In this document: positions 6,804 to 13,839 of the stretch, one piece after another
How positions within the stretch are numbered: position 1 is the first letter of the stretch
Layout: every line of letters starts with the position of its first letter
Assembly: GCA_934271265.1 (NCBI GenBank)
Contig: CAKQRE010000026.1
Coordinates: 124,001 to 188,000, forward strand
Source of the DNA: an uncultured Clostridia bacterium
GTDB lineage: Bacteria; Bacillota; Clostridia; Christensenellales; Borkfalkiaceae
Length of the DNA: 64,000 nucleotides
Direction of reading: 5' to 3'
Made by a program: the position numbers and the translations under genes
Notes under the pieces: model-generated
What the model saw: only the letters and a program-made list of their open reading frames with translations
The model's database searches: none
What the model was told of the DNA's origin: nothing

Positions 6804-8777
6804 TCAGCCTATAATATCTTCCGTCGTTACGGCGTCAGGGGAAAATCGACCGATCTTTTTCCCGTTGATCGCAATGTCGTCGAAAAGAGGGGCGGAGCAG
6901 ACGTATTCGTTTTTGCCCGGGCAGACGGGGTAAAAACCGAGACAGGAGAAAATATACCACGCCGCCATGGTTCCGTTGTCCTCGTCGCCGGGGAAACCGT
7001 CGTCTGCGGAAGAAAATGCTTCCGTTACGAGTTTTTTTACCCAATATTCCGTTTTTTCGCGCTTTCCGAGAAGGGTGTAAAGATACGGAATGTGAAAACT
7101 CGGCTGGTTGGAGATGGCGCATTGTCCGAAATCGATTGCCGCCATTTCGCTCATTTCATGGATCTCGAATCCGTAACCGCCCACGCGGAAGACGGGCGGT
7201 GCGGAGAATAATTCGTCAAGTCGGGCTTCCAATTTTTCTTTTCCGCCGTAAAGCCCGGCAAGTCCGGCAACGTCGTGATACACGGCAAAGCTGTTCTGCC
7301 ATGCCGAGCCTTCGCAGTAATCTCCGCCCCAGGAGAAGGGGTCGAAGGTCTCCGTGCGTTTGCCTTCGGCGGTCTTTCCGCGCATGAAACCGCAGGCAGG
7401 ATCAAAAATGTTTTTGTAATTTTCGGAACGGGAATAAAGTTCGGCAGCCTTTTTGTTATCGCCGAGAAGTTTCGCGACCTGCGCCACGCAGAAATCGCCG
7501 TATGCGCAGTCGAGGGTGTGGTTTACCGATTCCCGTTGCAGTTCGCGCGGGAGATAGCCGTACTCGAGATAGTATTTGCAACCGGCGCGCCCCTGAAAGC
7601 CGTTTCCGGACGGAACGTAAGCGTTTTTCAACATTCCGCGGTATGCCCTTTCGGTGAGCGGGCGATCGATGACGCCTTTCACGGCGGCGTCGGCGATCAC
7701 CGCTTCCACCAATGTTCCCGGCATCATGCCGACTTCGCCCGGGCTGATCCATTTGGGCAGGTAGCCGGTTTCTTCGTAGAAATTCACGAAACCCTCCGTC
7801 ATTTCCGCATACGTCTCGCGGTCGATCAGGGCAAGCAGAGGGAATACGGTACGGTAGGTGTCCCAGAACCCGTTATCGGTGTAAAACACGCCGTCGCGTT
7901 TTTGCTTCAGATCGGGATTCATGTGAACGGCTTTGCCCGTTTCGTCGTATTCGTGGAAGATGCGGGGATAAAGATAGGCGCGGTACAGGCAGGAATAAAA
8001 CGTTCTCATTTTTTCTTTGTCGCCAAAAACGCGGATCTTTCCGAGTTTTTCTTCCCATTCTGCCGTGGCTTTTTCGCGTATGCCGTCAAAATTTTCGGAG
8101 AGTTCGTTTGTAAAATTCCGTTTTGCCTGATCGACGGAAATAAAACTTGCGGCAATTTTCACCGTAACGCGTTTTTCGCGGAAGGAATAAATTTTCCCGC
8201 CTTTGTCAAGCGGGCTTTCCTTGTACGGAACGTCGGAAAATTCCGCGTAAAAATACTCGCGAACCTCTTTTTGCCCGAGGCAGTAAAGAGTATCCGTATA
8301 TCCGGATACGGTTTTGCCGGAAAGGGTGAAATTGCTTTCGCCGAACGGAAAAATCGCGAAGGACGTTTCGTTTTCGCTTTCGTTTTCAATCGAAAAAACA
8401 CCGCCGCGAACGGTCGGCGCAAGTTTTACGCGCAGTTGATACCGGAGCAGATAGACCGAAAGAATATCGGGTCGGATCACGGCGTCTTTCGGGCGAAAAG
8501 TAGAGGTTATCCCGCGCGATAAGTCGATTTCTCCGCTGAACGGGAAAAAGAGGACGTGTCCGTAATCACCGACCCACGGGCTCGGCTGGTGGGTCAGGCG
8601 GAGCCCTTCGAAGGCATGGCATCTCGGATCGTAAAACCAGTTTCCGTCTTTTGCGCTTGTCTGGATCGTCCAGCCGGACGTACCGTGCGGCATAGCGGTA
8701 AGCGGAAATATATTTCCGTTAGAAAATCTCGGTTCGTTTTCCGAGCCGATTTTAGCGTTTACATAATCAAGTAACAT
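6804..8777 (-). CDS. GH92 family glycosidase (probable alpha-mannosidase)
   Basis: A family GH92 glycoside hydrolase of 657 residues. Characterised members are calcium-dependent exo-acting alpha-mannosidases that trim host or yeast mannans. Recognisable elements are MPHGTSGWTIQ near the N-terminus, DNGFWDTYRTVFPLLALIDRE in the barrel, YCEGSAWQNSF with the probable acid glutamate, and GDEDNGTMAAWYIFS near residue 592 with the paired base aspartates. There is no signal peptide, so the enzyme is probably cytoplasmic and acts on imported oligosaccharides. GAGGTGAC precedes the ATG. The gene stands alone behind its own promoter; no mannose transporter lies beside it. The linkage specificity cannot be read from sequence. 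Confidence 0.92.
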   Translation of the reverse strand: MLLDYVNAKIGSENEPRFSNGNIFPLTAMPHGTSGWTIQTSAKDGNWFYDPRCHAFEGLRLTHQPSPWVGDYGHVLFFPFSGEIDLSRGITSTFRPKDAVIRPDILSVYLLRYQLRVKLAPTVRGGVFSIENESENETSFAIFPFGESNFTLSGKTVSGYTDTLYCLGQKEVREYFYAEFSDVPYKESPLDKGGKIYSFREKRVTVKIAASFISVDQAKRNFTNELSENFDGIREKATAEWEEKLGKIRVFGDKEKMRTFYSCLYRAYLYPRIFHEYDETGKAVHMNPDLKQKRDGVFYTDNGFWDTYRTVFPLLALIDRETYAEMTEGFVNFYEETGYLPKWISPGEVGMMPGTLVEAVIADAAVKGVIDRPLTERAYRGMLKNAYVPSGNGFQGRAGCKYYLEYGYLPRELQRESVNHTLDCAYGDFCVAQVAKLLGDNKKAAELYSRSENYKNIFDPACGFMRGKTAEGKRTETFDPFSWGGDYCEGSAWQNSFAVYHDVAGLAGLYGGKEKLEARLDELFSAPPVFRVGGYGFEIHEMSEMAAIDFGQCAISNQPSFHIPYLYTLLGKREKTEYWVKKLVTEAFSSADDGFPGDEDNGTMAAWYIFSCLGFYPVCPGKNEYVCSAPLFDDIAINGKKIGRFSPDAVTTEDIIG

Positions 8778-8824
8778 AAGGTCACCTCATAGCGGAACGG
8801 TTTATGGTTCCGTTTCTTTGATGT

Positions 8825-8853
8825 ATAATATAAGCGAGAAAACTTGCTTGCAA
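8825..8853 (-). promoter_or_regulatory. Sigma-A promoter of the GH92 gene
   Basis: Minus-strand -35 TTGCAA (8853-8848), 17-base spacer, -10 TATTAT (8830-8825). It lies about 48 bases upstream of the start codon. The remaining bases up to 9062 hold nothing I can recognise. Confidence 0.65.
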
Positions 8854-9062
8854 GGGTTTTGGAGCGCAGTATTTCAACGGAAACGGCGATTTGTCGAAGA
8901 CAAAGCGCATGGCAACGACAGTTGCCGACAAAATAGTATTTTGTCCCGTTTCTCTGTTATTATAATAGCGTCACCTTTGTTTTTCAAGACCTTTCCTTTA
9001 TTTCTTAGTTAAAAGTTGTAATACTTGTATTTTATATGGGCTGAAGTAAAAACTTATAGGCT

Positions 9063-9240
9063 TAATACCGAGATCTCCGGCGAATGGGGTTAATTGCGCC
9101 GATTCCGTCGGTGTCTTTTACGATCGTGCAGTTGCCCCGGGCATCGTAAGAATAAACAAAAGACCTGCAAGCTATGGATATTTATTATCCATAGCTCACA
9201 AGCCTTTGTTTCATTGAGTTGCTGTGCCAATAGCGGCAAG
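9063..9240 (-). repeat. Direct repeat A: remnant of a displaced RHS core
   Basis: This 178-base segment matches 10717-10894 with about six differences by eye. On the minus strand it encodes the same RHS stretch, YSYDARGNCTIVKDTDGIG then AINPIR, but after INPIR the frame drifts (RRSRY) and stops, so the rest of the tip is gone. It includes the hairpin at 9166-9200. With repeat B it brackets the toxin and immunity genes. It looks like the stump of an older RHS tip. Confidence 0.85.
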
Positions 9241-9287
9241 TATGGGTGAGAAGAGCATGCGCAAAAAGTGCGGGTGCTTGCTCGTTT

Positions 9288-9767
9288 TTAATCGGGGCGG
9301 GTGTTCAGACCAAACATTTTGTTGATCTTATCTCGAGCGCCTTTTGCAAAAGAGTATCCTTCGCCAAACAGCGTGTGTTCCTTTAAGAGAATTTCCTTTA
9401 GATATTTATTTCCCTGTTCGTAATAGGGTTTCAAATATTTATCAAATATCTCGTTAAGGCATTGGATCAGCTGTTCTTCGGTTAATTCACCGTAATAAAA
9501 ACCTTGAGGGTTTTCATCTTTGTTTTTATTGCTTGGAATATCGTAGACACGAATTGTTGCGTAGCCATATTGGCAGTCATCAAAATAACATCCAACCTCA
9601 AAAATTAAGTAATCGCCGAATCTATCTTTGTAAAAGGATATCAAGGTGCTAAAATCGCCCAAAGGGTGAGCATAATCAAACGGACCTCCGCCCGGAATAG
9701 TGATTCTTTTAAAATCTCTCTCTTTCAGCCATTTAAAAATAACTGCTTTCGCTTCTTTATAAGTCAT
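9288..9767 (-). CDS. Probable immunity protein for the RHS toxin tip
   Basis: A 159-residue soluble protein with no signal or membrane segment. I do not recognise the family. It is acidic and aromatic-rich (FEVGCYFDDCQYGYATIRVYD), resembling small mixed alpha/beta immunity proteins. The ATG at 9767 follows AGGAGATTTC and lies only 12 bases after the stop of the RHS toxin frame, on the same strand, which is the canonical place for the cognate immunity gene of a polymorphic toxin. The gene is visibly more AT-rich than its neighbours, consistent with transfer. The inferred role is binding and neutralising the nuclease tip; this rests on position alone. Confidence 0.65.
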   Translation of the reverse strand: MTYKEAKAVIFKWLKERDFKRITIPGGGPFDYAHPLGDFSTLISFYKDRFGDYLIFEVGCYFDDCQYGYATIRVYDIPSNKNKDENPQGFYYGELTEEQLIQCLNEIFDKYLKPYYEQGNKYLKEILLKEHTLFGEGYSFAKGARDKINKMFGLNTRPD

Positions 9768-9779
9768 GATGAAATCTCC

Positions 9780-10835
9780 TTAATAAACGACGAGGATTAA
9801 TTTATGCACGCCTTTTCCCTGCGCAATGAGCGCACGCTGATACCTTTGCAGTTGTGAAATACCTCGTTTTATACTTGCAGGGTTGTTGGGTTTTAACTCA
9901 TATACTACTTTTTGAATTTTGTTATATCCATCGAAGTAGCCTTTTCCGCCATGAGCTCCACCGCCTATTATATCGCCCCTATTTTTTGTCATAAACCCGT
10001 GATGTATTTTCTTGCCGCTTTTCAGGTTGGAAACGGTATTTCCGTTTGCGTTACGAGGAAGAGAGTGAATTTCATCCCATGCTTCTGACGTGAAATCACC
10101 CTTGGTTGCTTTTTGAATTTCAACGCCGGATTCCGTAACGGTTTTTGCAGCATGCTCATCATTCGGGGTATAATAAGTATGATAAGAGAGCGAAATGCCG
10201 TAGACGGCAATGAAAACTGCCATGGAAACGGCAAGGGTTTGAGACCAATTGTCGTTTAAATAATCGAGGAAAGAATCCCAGAACGGATCGCCGCTATCGA
10301 TAGCGATCAAACCGGCAATCGCAGCCCCAATCAGCAGAGTAATCGCAACGCCGAGCAGCGTTTTAAAATACATCCCGCGAATAGGTGGAACAAAAATGGC
10401 GAGAAGGGTTGCGGCAACAAACAGAGCGATCGCAAAACCTTTTCCGTAAGTCGATTTCCAGAAGCTGGAAATTGTTGCCGCGATATAATCGCCTTTGGTA
10501 AAGTCCGGGTCATAAGTCAATTCAACGCCGGGTTCGATCGTATATTCATTATAAGCGAGATCAACGGGGTTTGTCAAGCAAAGGGAATAGAGATTGAGCC
10601 CGTAAGCGGAAAGGGCGTCTGCAAGCACGGTTTCCGGGTTGACGGGAGATAAAAACTGCTTGATGACGGGAGAATAATATCTGCCGGCAATGAAATAGAA
10701 ACCGCTTTCGGTATCGTAATACTGAGATTTCCAGCGAATGGGGTTAATAGCGCCGATTCCGTCGGTGTCTTTTACGATCGTGCAGTTGCCCCGGGCATCG
10801 TAAGAATAAACAAAAGACCTGCAAGCTATGGATAT
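9780..10835 (-). pseudogene. C-terminal tip of an RHS toxin (REase-fold nuclease), 5'-truncated
   Basis: The frame is open from 10835, just after two in-frame stops, to 9780. It begins with an RHS core end: YSYDARGNCTIV, INPIRWKSQYYDTESGFYF, AGRYYSPVIKQFLSP and NLYSLCLTNPVD. Three hydrophobic stretches follow (FAIALFVAATLLAIFVP, LLGVAITLLIGAAIAGLIAI, LAVSMAVFIAVYGISL). The last 95 or so residues form a toxin domain with GYFDGYNK...VVYELKPNN and QLQRYQRAL, the Asp...Glu-x-Lys pattern of PD-(D/E)xK nuclease toxins. No full RHS shell gene (usually over 1000 residues) is present. A GTG at 10628 is the first plausible start but has no clear ribosome-binding site. It is probably an orphan tip, silent unless joined to an RHS gene by recombination. 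Confidence 0.8.
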
Positions 10836-10894
10836 TTATTATCCATAGCTTACAAGCCTTTGTTTCATTGAGTTGCGGTGCCAATAGCGGCAAG
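10717..10894 (-). repeat. Direct repeat B: RHS core end
   Basis: The second copy of the 178-base repeat. Here the reading frame continues intact into the toxin tip (NPIRWKSQYYDTE). Recombination with repeat A at 9063-9240 would delete the toxin and immunity genes as a unit of about 1.65 kb. Confidence 0.85.
10820..10854. repeat. Hairpin at the truncation point of the RHS frame
   Basis: TGCAAGCTATGGATA and TATCCATAGCTTACA form a 15-base near-perfect inverted repeat around TTTAT. On the minus strand it is followed by GGTCTTTTGTTTATT. It carries the stop codons that end the open RHS frame upstream, and repeat A contains it too (9166-9200). It could be a terminator, an insertion scar or a recombination site. 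Confidence 0.6.
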
Positions 10895-11058
10895 CATGCC
10901 GGACAAGAATTATACGAACCTTGCCAAAACGCCGCTATTCTCGTGATTTTTGATAAGTTTTTGTTTGAAGTACGGTAAGTACGTCTGCTCTCGCCTTTAC
11001 CGAAAATCATCAGGAATACGCCGTCAGACCAAGGAGCGGACTATTCTTGCCCGGCATG
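10895..11058. repeat. Foldback (MITE/REP-like) element
   Basis: ATGCCGGACAAG (10896-10907) and CTTGCCCGGCAT (11046-11057) are inverted copies differing at one base. Between them lie further weak inverted repeats, including CGGTAAG/CTTTACCG, so the whole stretch can fold on itself. Its first 30 bases match the reverse complement of the palindrome at 22429-22464. There is no coding capacity. It abuts the RHS repeat exactly, suggesting insertion or breakage there. Confidence 0.6.
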
Positions 11059-11082
11059 GTAGAAATAAGAATCAATACGGAA

Positions 11083-11126
11083 CCGAAAAGCCCCCGGCGG
11101 AAATCGATCCGTCGGGGGCTTTTCGG
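11083..11126. terminator. Strong bidirectional terminator downstream of rpmB
   Basis: CCGAAAAGCCCCCGGCGG (11083-11100) and CCGTCGGGGGCTTTTCGG (11109-11126) form an 18-bp stem with one G-U pair in one orientation. It ends the rpmB transcript and shields the RHS island from the ribosomal gene. Confidence 0.9.
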
Positions 11127-11197
11127 AAAATAAAGTTTTTTGTTTTCAGTCAAAAACCCGGCACGAAACCGGGTTCAAACATTGCAAAAGGATAAAC

Positions 11198-11386
11198 TTA
11201 CGCTCTTTCCACTTTGCTGCTCTTCAGACAACGAGTGCATACGTACTCAGAAGTAACAACGCCATCGTTTACAACTCTGACCTTCTGTACGTTTGCATTG
11301 TAAGAGCGTGGTGTCTTACGGTTACTGTGGCTCACTTTATTGCCGGACAATTTCGCTTTCCCGCAAACGCTGCAAACTCTCGACAT
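11198..11386 (-). CDS. rpmB: 50S ribosomal protein L28
   Basis: Large-subunit ribosomal protein L28, 62 residues from the ATG at 11386 behind GGAGGTGCG. MSRVCSVCGKAKLSGNKVSH and the Ser-His-Ser-Asn-Arg-Lys-Thr-Pro-Arg segment are typical. Two Cys-x2-Cys pairs (CSVC and CTRC) show the zinc-binding form. A frame nine codons longer exists but includes the Shine-Dalgarno site. It is divergent from yloU-fakA-recG, the same neighbourhood as in Bacillus. Confidence 0.95.
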   Translation of the reverse strand: MSRVCSVCGKAKLSGNKVSHSNRKTPRSYNANVQKVRVVNDGVVTSEYVCTRCLKSSKVERA

Positions 11387-11469
11387 ATATCGCACCTCCA
11401 AATACAAATTCAAATTTAGTCAAACCAAAACAGACCCGAGAAACGAGCCCGCATGAACTGAGTATAGAT

Positions 11470-11498
11470 AATATACCACAAAAATTTTCGAAAAGCAA
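11470..11498 (-). promoter_or_regulatory. Sigma-A promoter of rpmB
   Basis: Minus-strand -35 TTGCTT (11498-11493), 17-base spacer, -10 TATATT (11475-11470). The rpmB start codon lies about 80 bases downstream. Confidence 0.65.
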
Positions 11499-11569
11499 GA
11501 AAATTCATGCACGTTTTCATTTTTTTTGAAGGAAAAATCGATCGGATCGATATTTGTGCGTGAAATCCC

Positions 11570-11598
11570 TTGCAAAAACCATAAAAATATAGTAAAAT
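11570..11598 (+). promoter_or_regulatory. Sigma-A promoter of yloU-fakA-recG
   Basis: TTGCAA (11570-11575), 17-base spacer, TAAAAT (11593-11598). It lies about 80 bases before yloU and is divergent from the rpmB promoter. Confidence 0.6.
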
Positions 11599-11676
11599 AA
11601 AATCGATGCGGATTTCGCTTCCGTGTGCGGTCACCGGAGAAAGGCGGCGCGCGGGCGATACGCACGGGAGAATGTT

Positions 11677-12027
11677 ATGCCTGTAACCACTTCGAATATT
11701 TACGGAAAAATAGCTATATCGGACGAAGCCATCGCCAAGGTGGCTGCTCATGCTGCGCTCGAGTGTTACGGAATTGTTGAAATGGTCTCGAGAAAGCTTT
11801 CCGACAGCGTGTTACAACTCCTGAAGAGAGACTCCGGGGGAAAGGGCGTGAAAGTCGTCACTTCCGGGGATCGCATTTACATCGATATTTACGTGATCAT
11901 CAAGTTCGGCGTTTCGATATCCGCCGTTGCGGATTCGCTGAAAAACGCCGTGAAATATAAAGTGGAAAAGTTCACGGGTATGATCGTGGATACCGTGAAC
12001 GTCAACATTATAGGCGTCAAGTTGTGA
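11677..12027 (+). CDS. yloU: Asp23/Gls24 family protein (YloU)
   Basis: An Asp23/Gls24-family envelope-associated protein, 116 residues from ATG 11677 behind CGGGAG. It has the family pattern: a start like NIYGKIAISDEAIAKVAAHAA, a central YGIVEM strand and a closing VNVNIIGVKL. Family members are implicated in cell-envelope stress and fatty-acid kinase pathways; the precise role is unclear. It sits upstream of fakA, the same pairing as yloU-yloV in Bacillus. Confidence 0.92.
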   Translation: MPVTTSNIYGKIAISDEAIAKVAAHAALECYGIVEMVSRKLSDSVLQLLKRDSGGKGVKVVTSGDRIYIDIYVIIKFGVSISAVADSLKNAVKYKVEKFTGMIVDTVNVNIIGVKL

Positions 12028-12029
12028 CG

Positions 12030-12083
12030 CCGGAACGGGAGGGCGTCCGCCTTATGCGGGTTTTTTGCGCCTTCCGGTTTTTT
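12030..12083 (+). terminator. Candidate terminator or attenuator between yloU and fakA
   Basis: CCGGAA...GGCG (12030-12044) can pair with CGCC-TTCCGG (12068-12077), followed by six T. A smaller CCGC/GCGG hairpin with its own T run is nested inside. It ends 26 bases before fakA, so it probably lowers fakA expression relative to yloU. Confidence 0.5.
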
Positions 12084-12109
12084 CGTGTTTTTCGGAGGAA
12101 TTTTATTTC

Positions 12110-13741
12110 ATGATAAAAACGATAACGGGTGCTGTTTTTGCCCGTATGATTATCGCCGCATCGAAACTTCTCGACGTCAATCGGGAATCTATCGATACGC
12201 TTAACGTTTTCCCCGTGCCCGACGGCGATACGGGTACGAATATGAGCCTTACCATGCAATCGGCGATCAAGGAACTGAAAGCCTGCAAGAGCAATCACCT
12301 GGCGGATCTGGCGGACGCCGTTTCGCGCGGTGCGCTTCGCGGGGCGCGCGGTAACTCGGGCGTTATCACTTCTCAGATCTTCCGCGGCTTCTGCGCCGTG
12401 GTGAAAGAGGGGAACGAGATCGATACCAAAACGTTCGCCAAGGCTTTGAAAAACGCTACGGACATTGCGTACAGCGCCGTTTCCAAACCGAAGGAAGGAA
12501 CGATCCTGACCGTTTCCCGCATGATATCGGAACACGCCGTTTCCGTTTGCGGAAAGATCAAAGACATGGAAACTTTCATGACCGAGATCATCGCAAAGGG
12601 AGAAGAGGCTTTGAAACTCACCCCGGAACTTCTGCCCGTGCTGAAAAGAGCAGGCGTAGTCGATTCCGGCGGCGCGGGGCTTGTTACTATATATAAAGGA
12701 ATGTATAAGGGGTTGATCGGCGAGGAGATCGAAGGCGCTCAGGACGAGCAGCCGGAAGTGAAAGTCGATTCTTCCGTCGAACATGCCGATATCTTAAACC
12801 TCGGCACGATCGAGTTCGGCTATTGCACCGAATTTTTCATCATCAACTTAAAGAAGAAAACAACGCTTGCCGATATCGACAGGCTGAGAGAATATCTGAT
12901 GAGTATCGGCGATTGCGTGCTTGTGATCGGCGATCTCGAATTCGTGAAAGTTCACGTTCACACGAACGCTCCCGGCAACGCCATCACGAAGGCATTGCAG
13001 CTCGGCGAAGTAGATAAAGTAAAAATCGAAAACATGCTCGAGCAGAACCGCGAGCTGATCAAGAAATACGAAGCCGAGAAAAAGGAAATGGGGATGCTCT
13101 CCATCTGTTCCGGTCAGGGGCTTGCGGATATTTTCAAAGATATCAACGTGGATCGCATCATCGAAGGCGGACAGACGATGAATCCTTCCGCACAGGATAT
13201 CGCGGACGCGATCATCAAGATCAATGCCGAAAATATTTTCGTTTTTCCGAATAATAAAAACATCATTCTTGCGGCGGAGCAGTCGAAGTCTCTCGTCGAG
13301 GGAAAGAAGATCTACGTGGTGCCGACGAAAAACGTGCCTCAGGGTATCGCCGCGGCGCTCGCGTTCGATCCCGAGATCTCCGCAGACGAGAATTTTATCA
13401 AGATGATCCATGAGTCCGACCGTATCACCGCGGGGCAGGTAACCTATGCGGTAAGAAATGCCAAAGTGGACGGTTTCAGTCTTACGAAAGGGGATATTAT
13501 CGGGCTTGATAATAAAAAAGTGCTCGCGAAGGGCAACGATATTGCCACCGTGACGGTGCATCTGATCGAAAAAATGCGGGAACACGGGCATAGTCTGATC
13601 AATCTGTATTACGGGAGCGACGTGAGCGAAGAAGAGGCGAATGCTCTTCAGGCAGCCGTGCAGGAAAAATATCCCGATCTCGACGTGGAGCTTTTCAACG
13701 GCGGTCAGGCGATCTATTACTATATCGTTTCGCTCGAATAA
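12110..13741 (+). CDS. fakA: Fatty acid kinase catalytic subunit FakA / DAK2 domain protein YloV
   Basis: A DhaK/DhaL-related kinase of the YloV/FakA family. FakA phosphorylates fatty acids held by FakB (DegV-type) proteins. Taking ATG 12110 gives 543 residues. The N-terminal DhaL domain shows NVFPVPDGDTGTNMSLTMQS with the metal-binding aspartates, then GARGNSGVITSQIFRGF. A central domain with FCTEFFI-like FGYCTEFFIINL follows, and a C-terminal domain ends YYGSDVSEEEANALQAA...NGGQAIYYYIVSLE. Length and architecture are standard. No fakB is visible in this window. The Shine-Dalgarno GGAGG is about 11 bases from the start, slightly far. Confidence 0.93.
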   Translation: MIKTITGAVFARMIIAASKLLDVNRESIDTLNVFPVPDGDTGTNMSLTMQSAIKELKACKSNHLADLADAVSRGALRGARGNSGVITSQIFRGFCAVVKEGNEIDTKTFAKALKNATDIAYSAVSKPKEGTILTVSRMISEHAVSVCGKIKDMETFMTEIIAKGEEALKLTPELLPVLKRAGVVDSGGAGLVTIYKGMYKGLIGEEIEGAQDEQPEVKVDSSVEHADILNLGTIEFGYCTEFFIINLKKKTTLADIDRLREYLMSIGDCVLVIGDLEFVKVHVHTNAPGNAITKALQLGEVDKVKIENMLEQNRELIKKYEAEKKEMGMLSICSGQGLADIFKDINVDRIIEGGQTMNPSAQDIADAIIKINAENIFVFPNNKNIILAAEQSKSLVEGKKIYVVPTKNVPQGIAAALAFDPEISADENFIKMIHESDRITAGQVTYAVRNAKVDGFSLTKGDIIGLDNKKVLAKGNDIATVTVHLIEKMREHGHSLINLYYGSDVSEEEANALQAAVQEKYPDLDVELFNGGQAIYYYIVSLE

Positions 13742-13839
13742 AACCGATCGTTTCCGACAGAATACAAAACAAACGAATTTTCGCAAAATAAGCAACTTTG
13801 CGGTCTTGTGCGAAAAGGGAACGAAATGCGGAGGGAGCC

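Noticed and set aside
7275..8522. 415-codon plus-strand frame opposite the GH92 gene
   Set aside because: The GH92 frame has clear family motifs; the opposite frame is a shadow with no start signal or recognisable domain.
10744..11010. 88-residue minus-strand frame across RHS repeat B and the foldback element
   Set aside because: It runs through the hairpin and the RHS core in the wrong frame, and the RHS frame clearly explains the core part.
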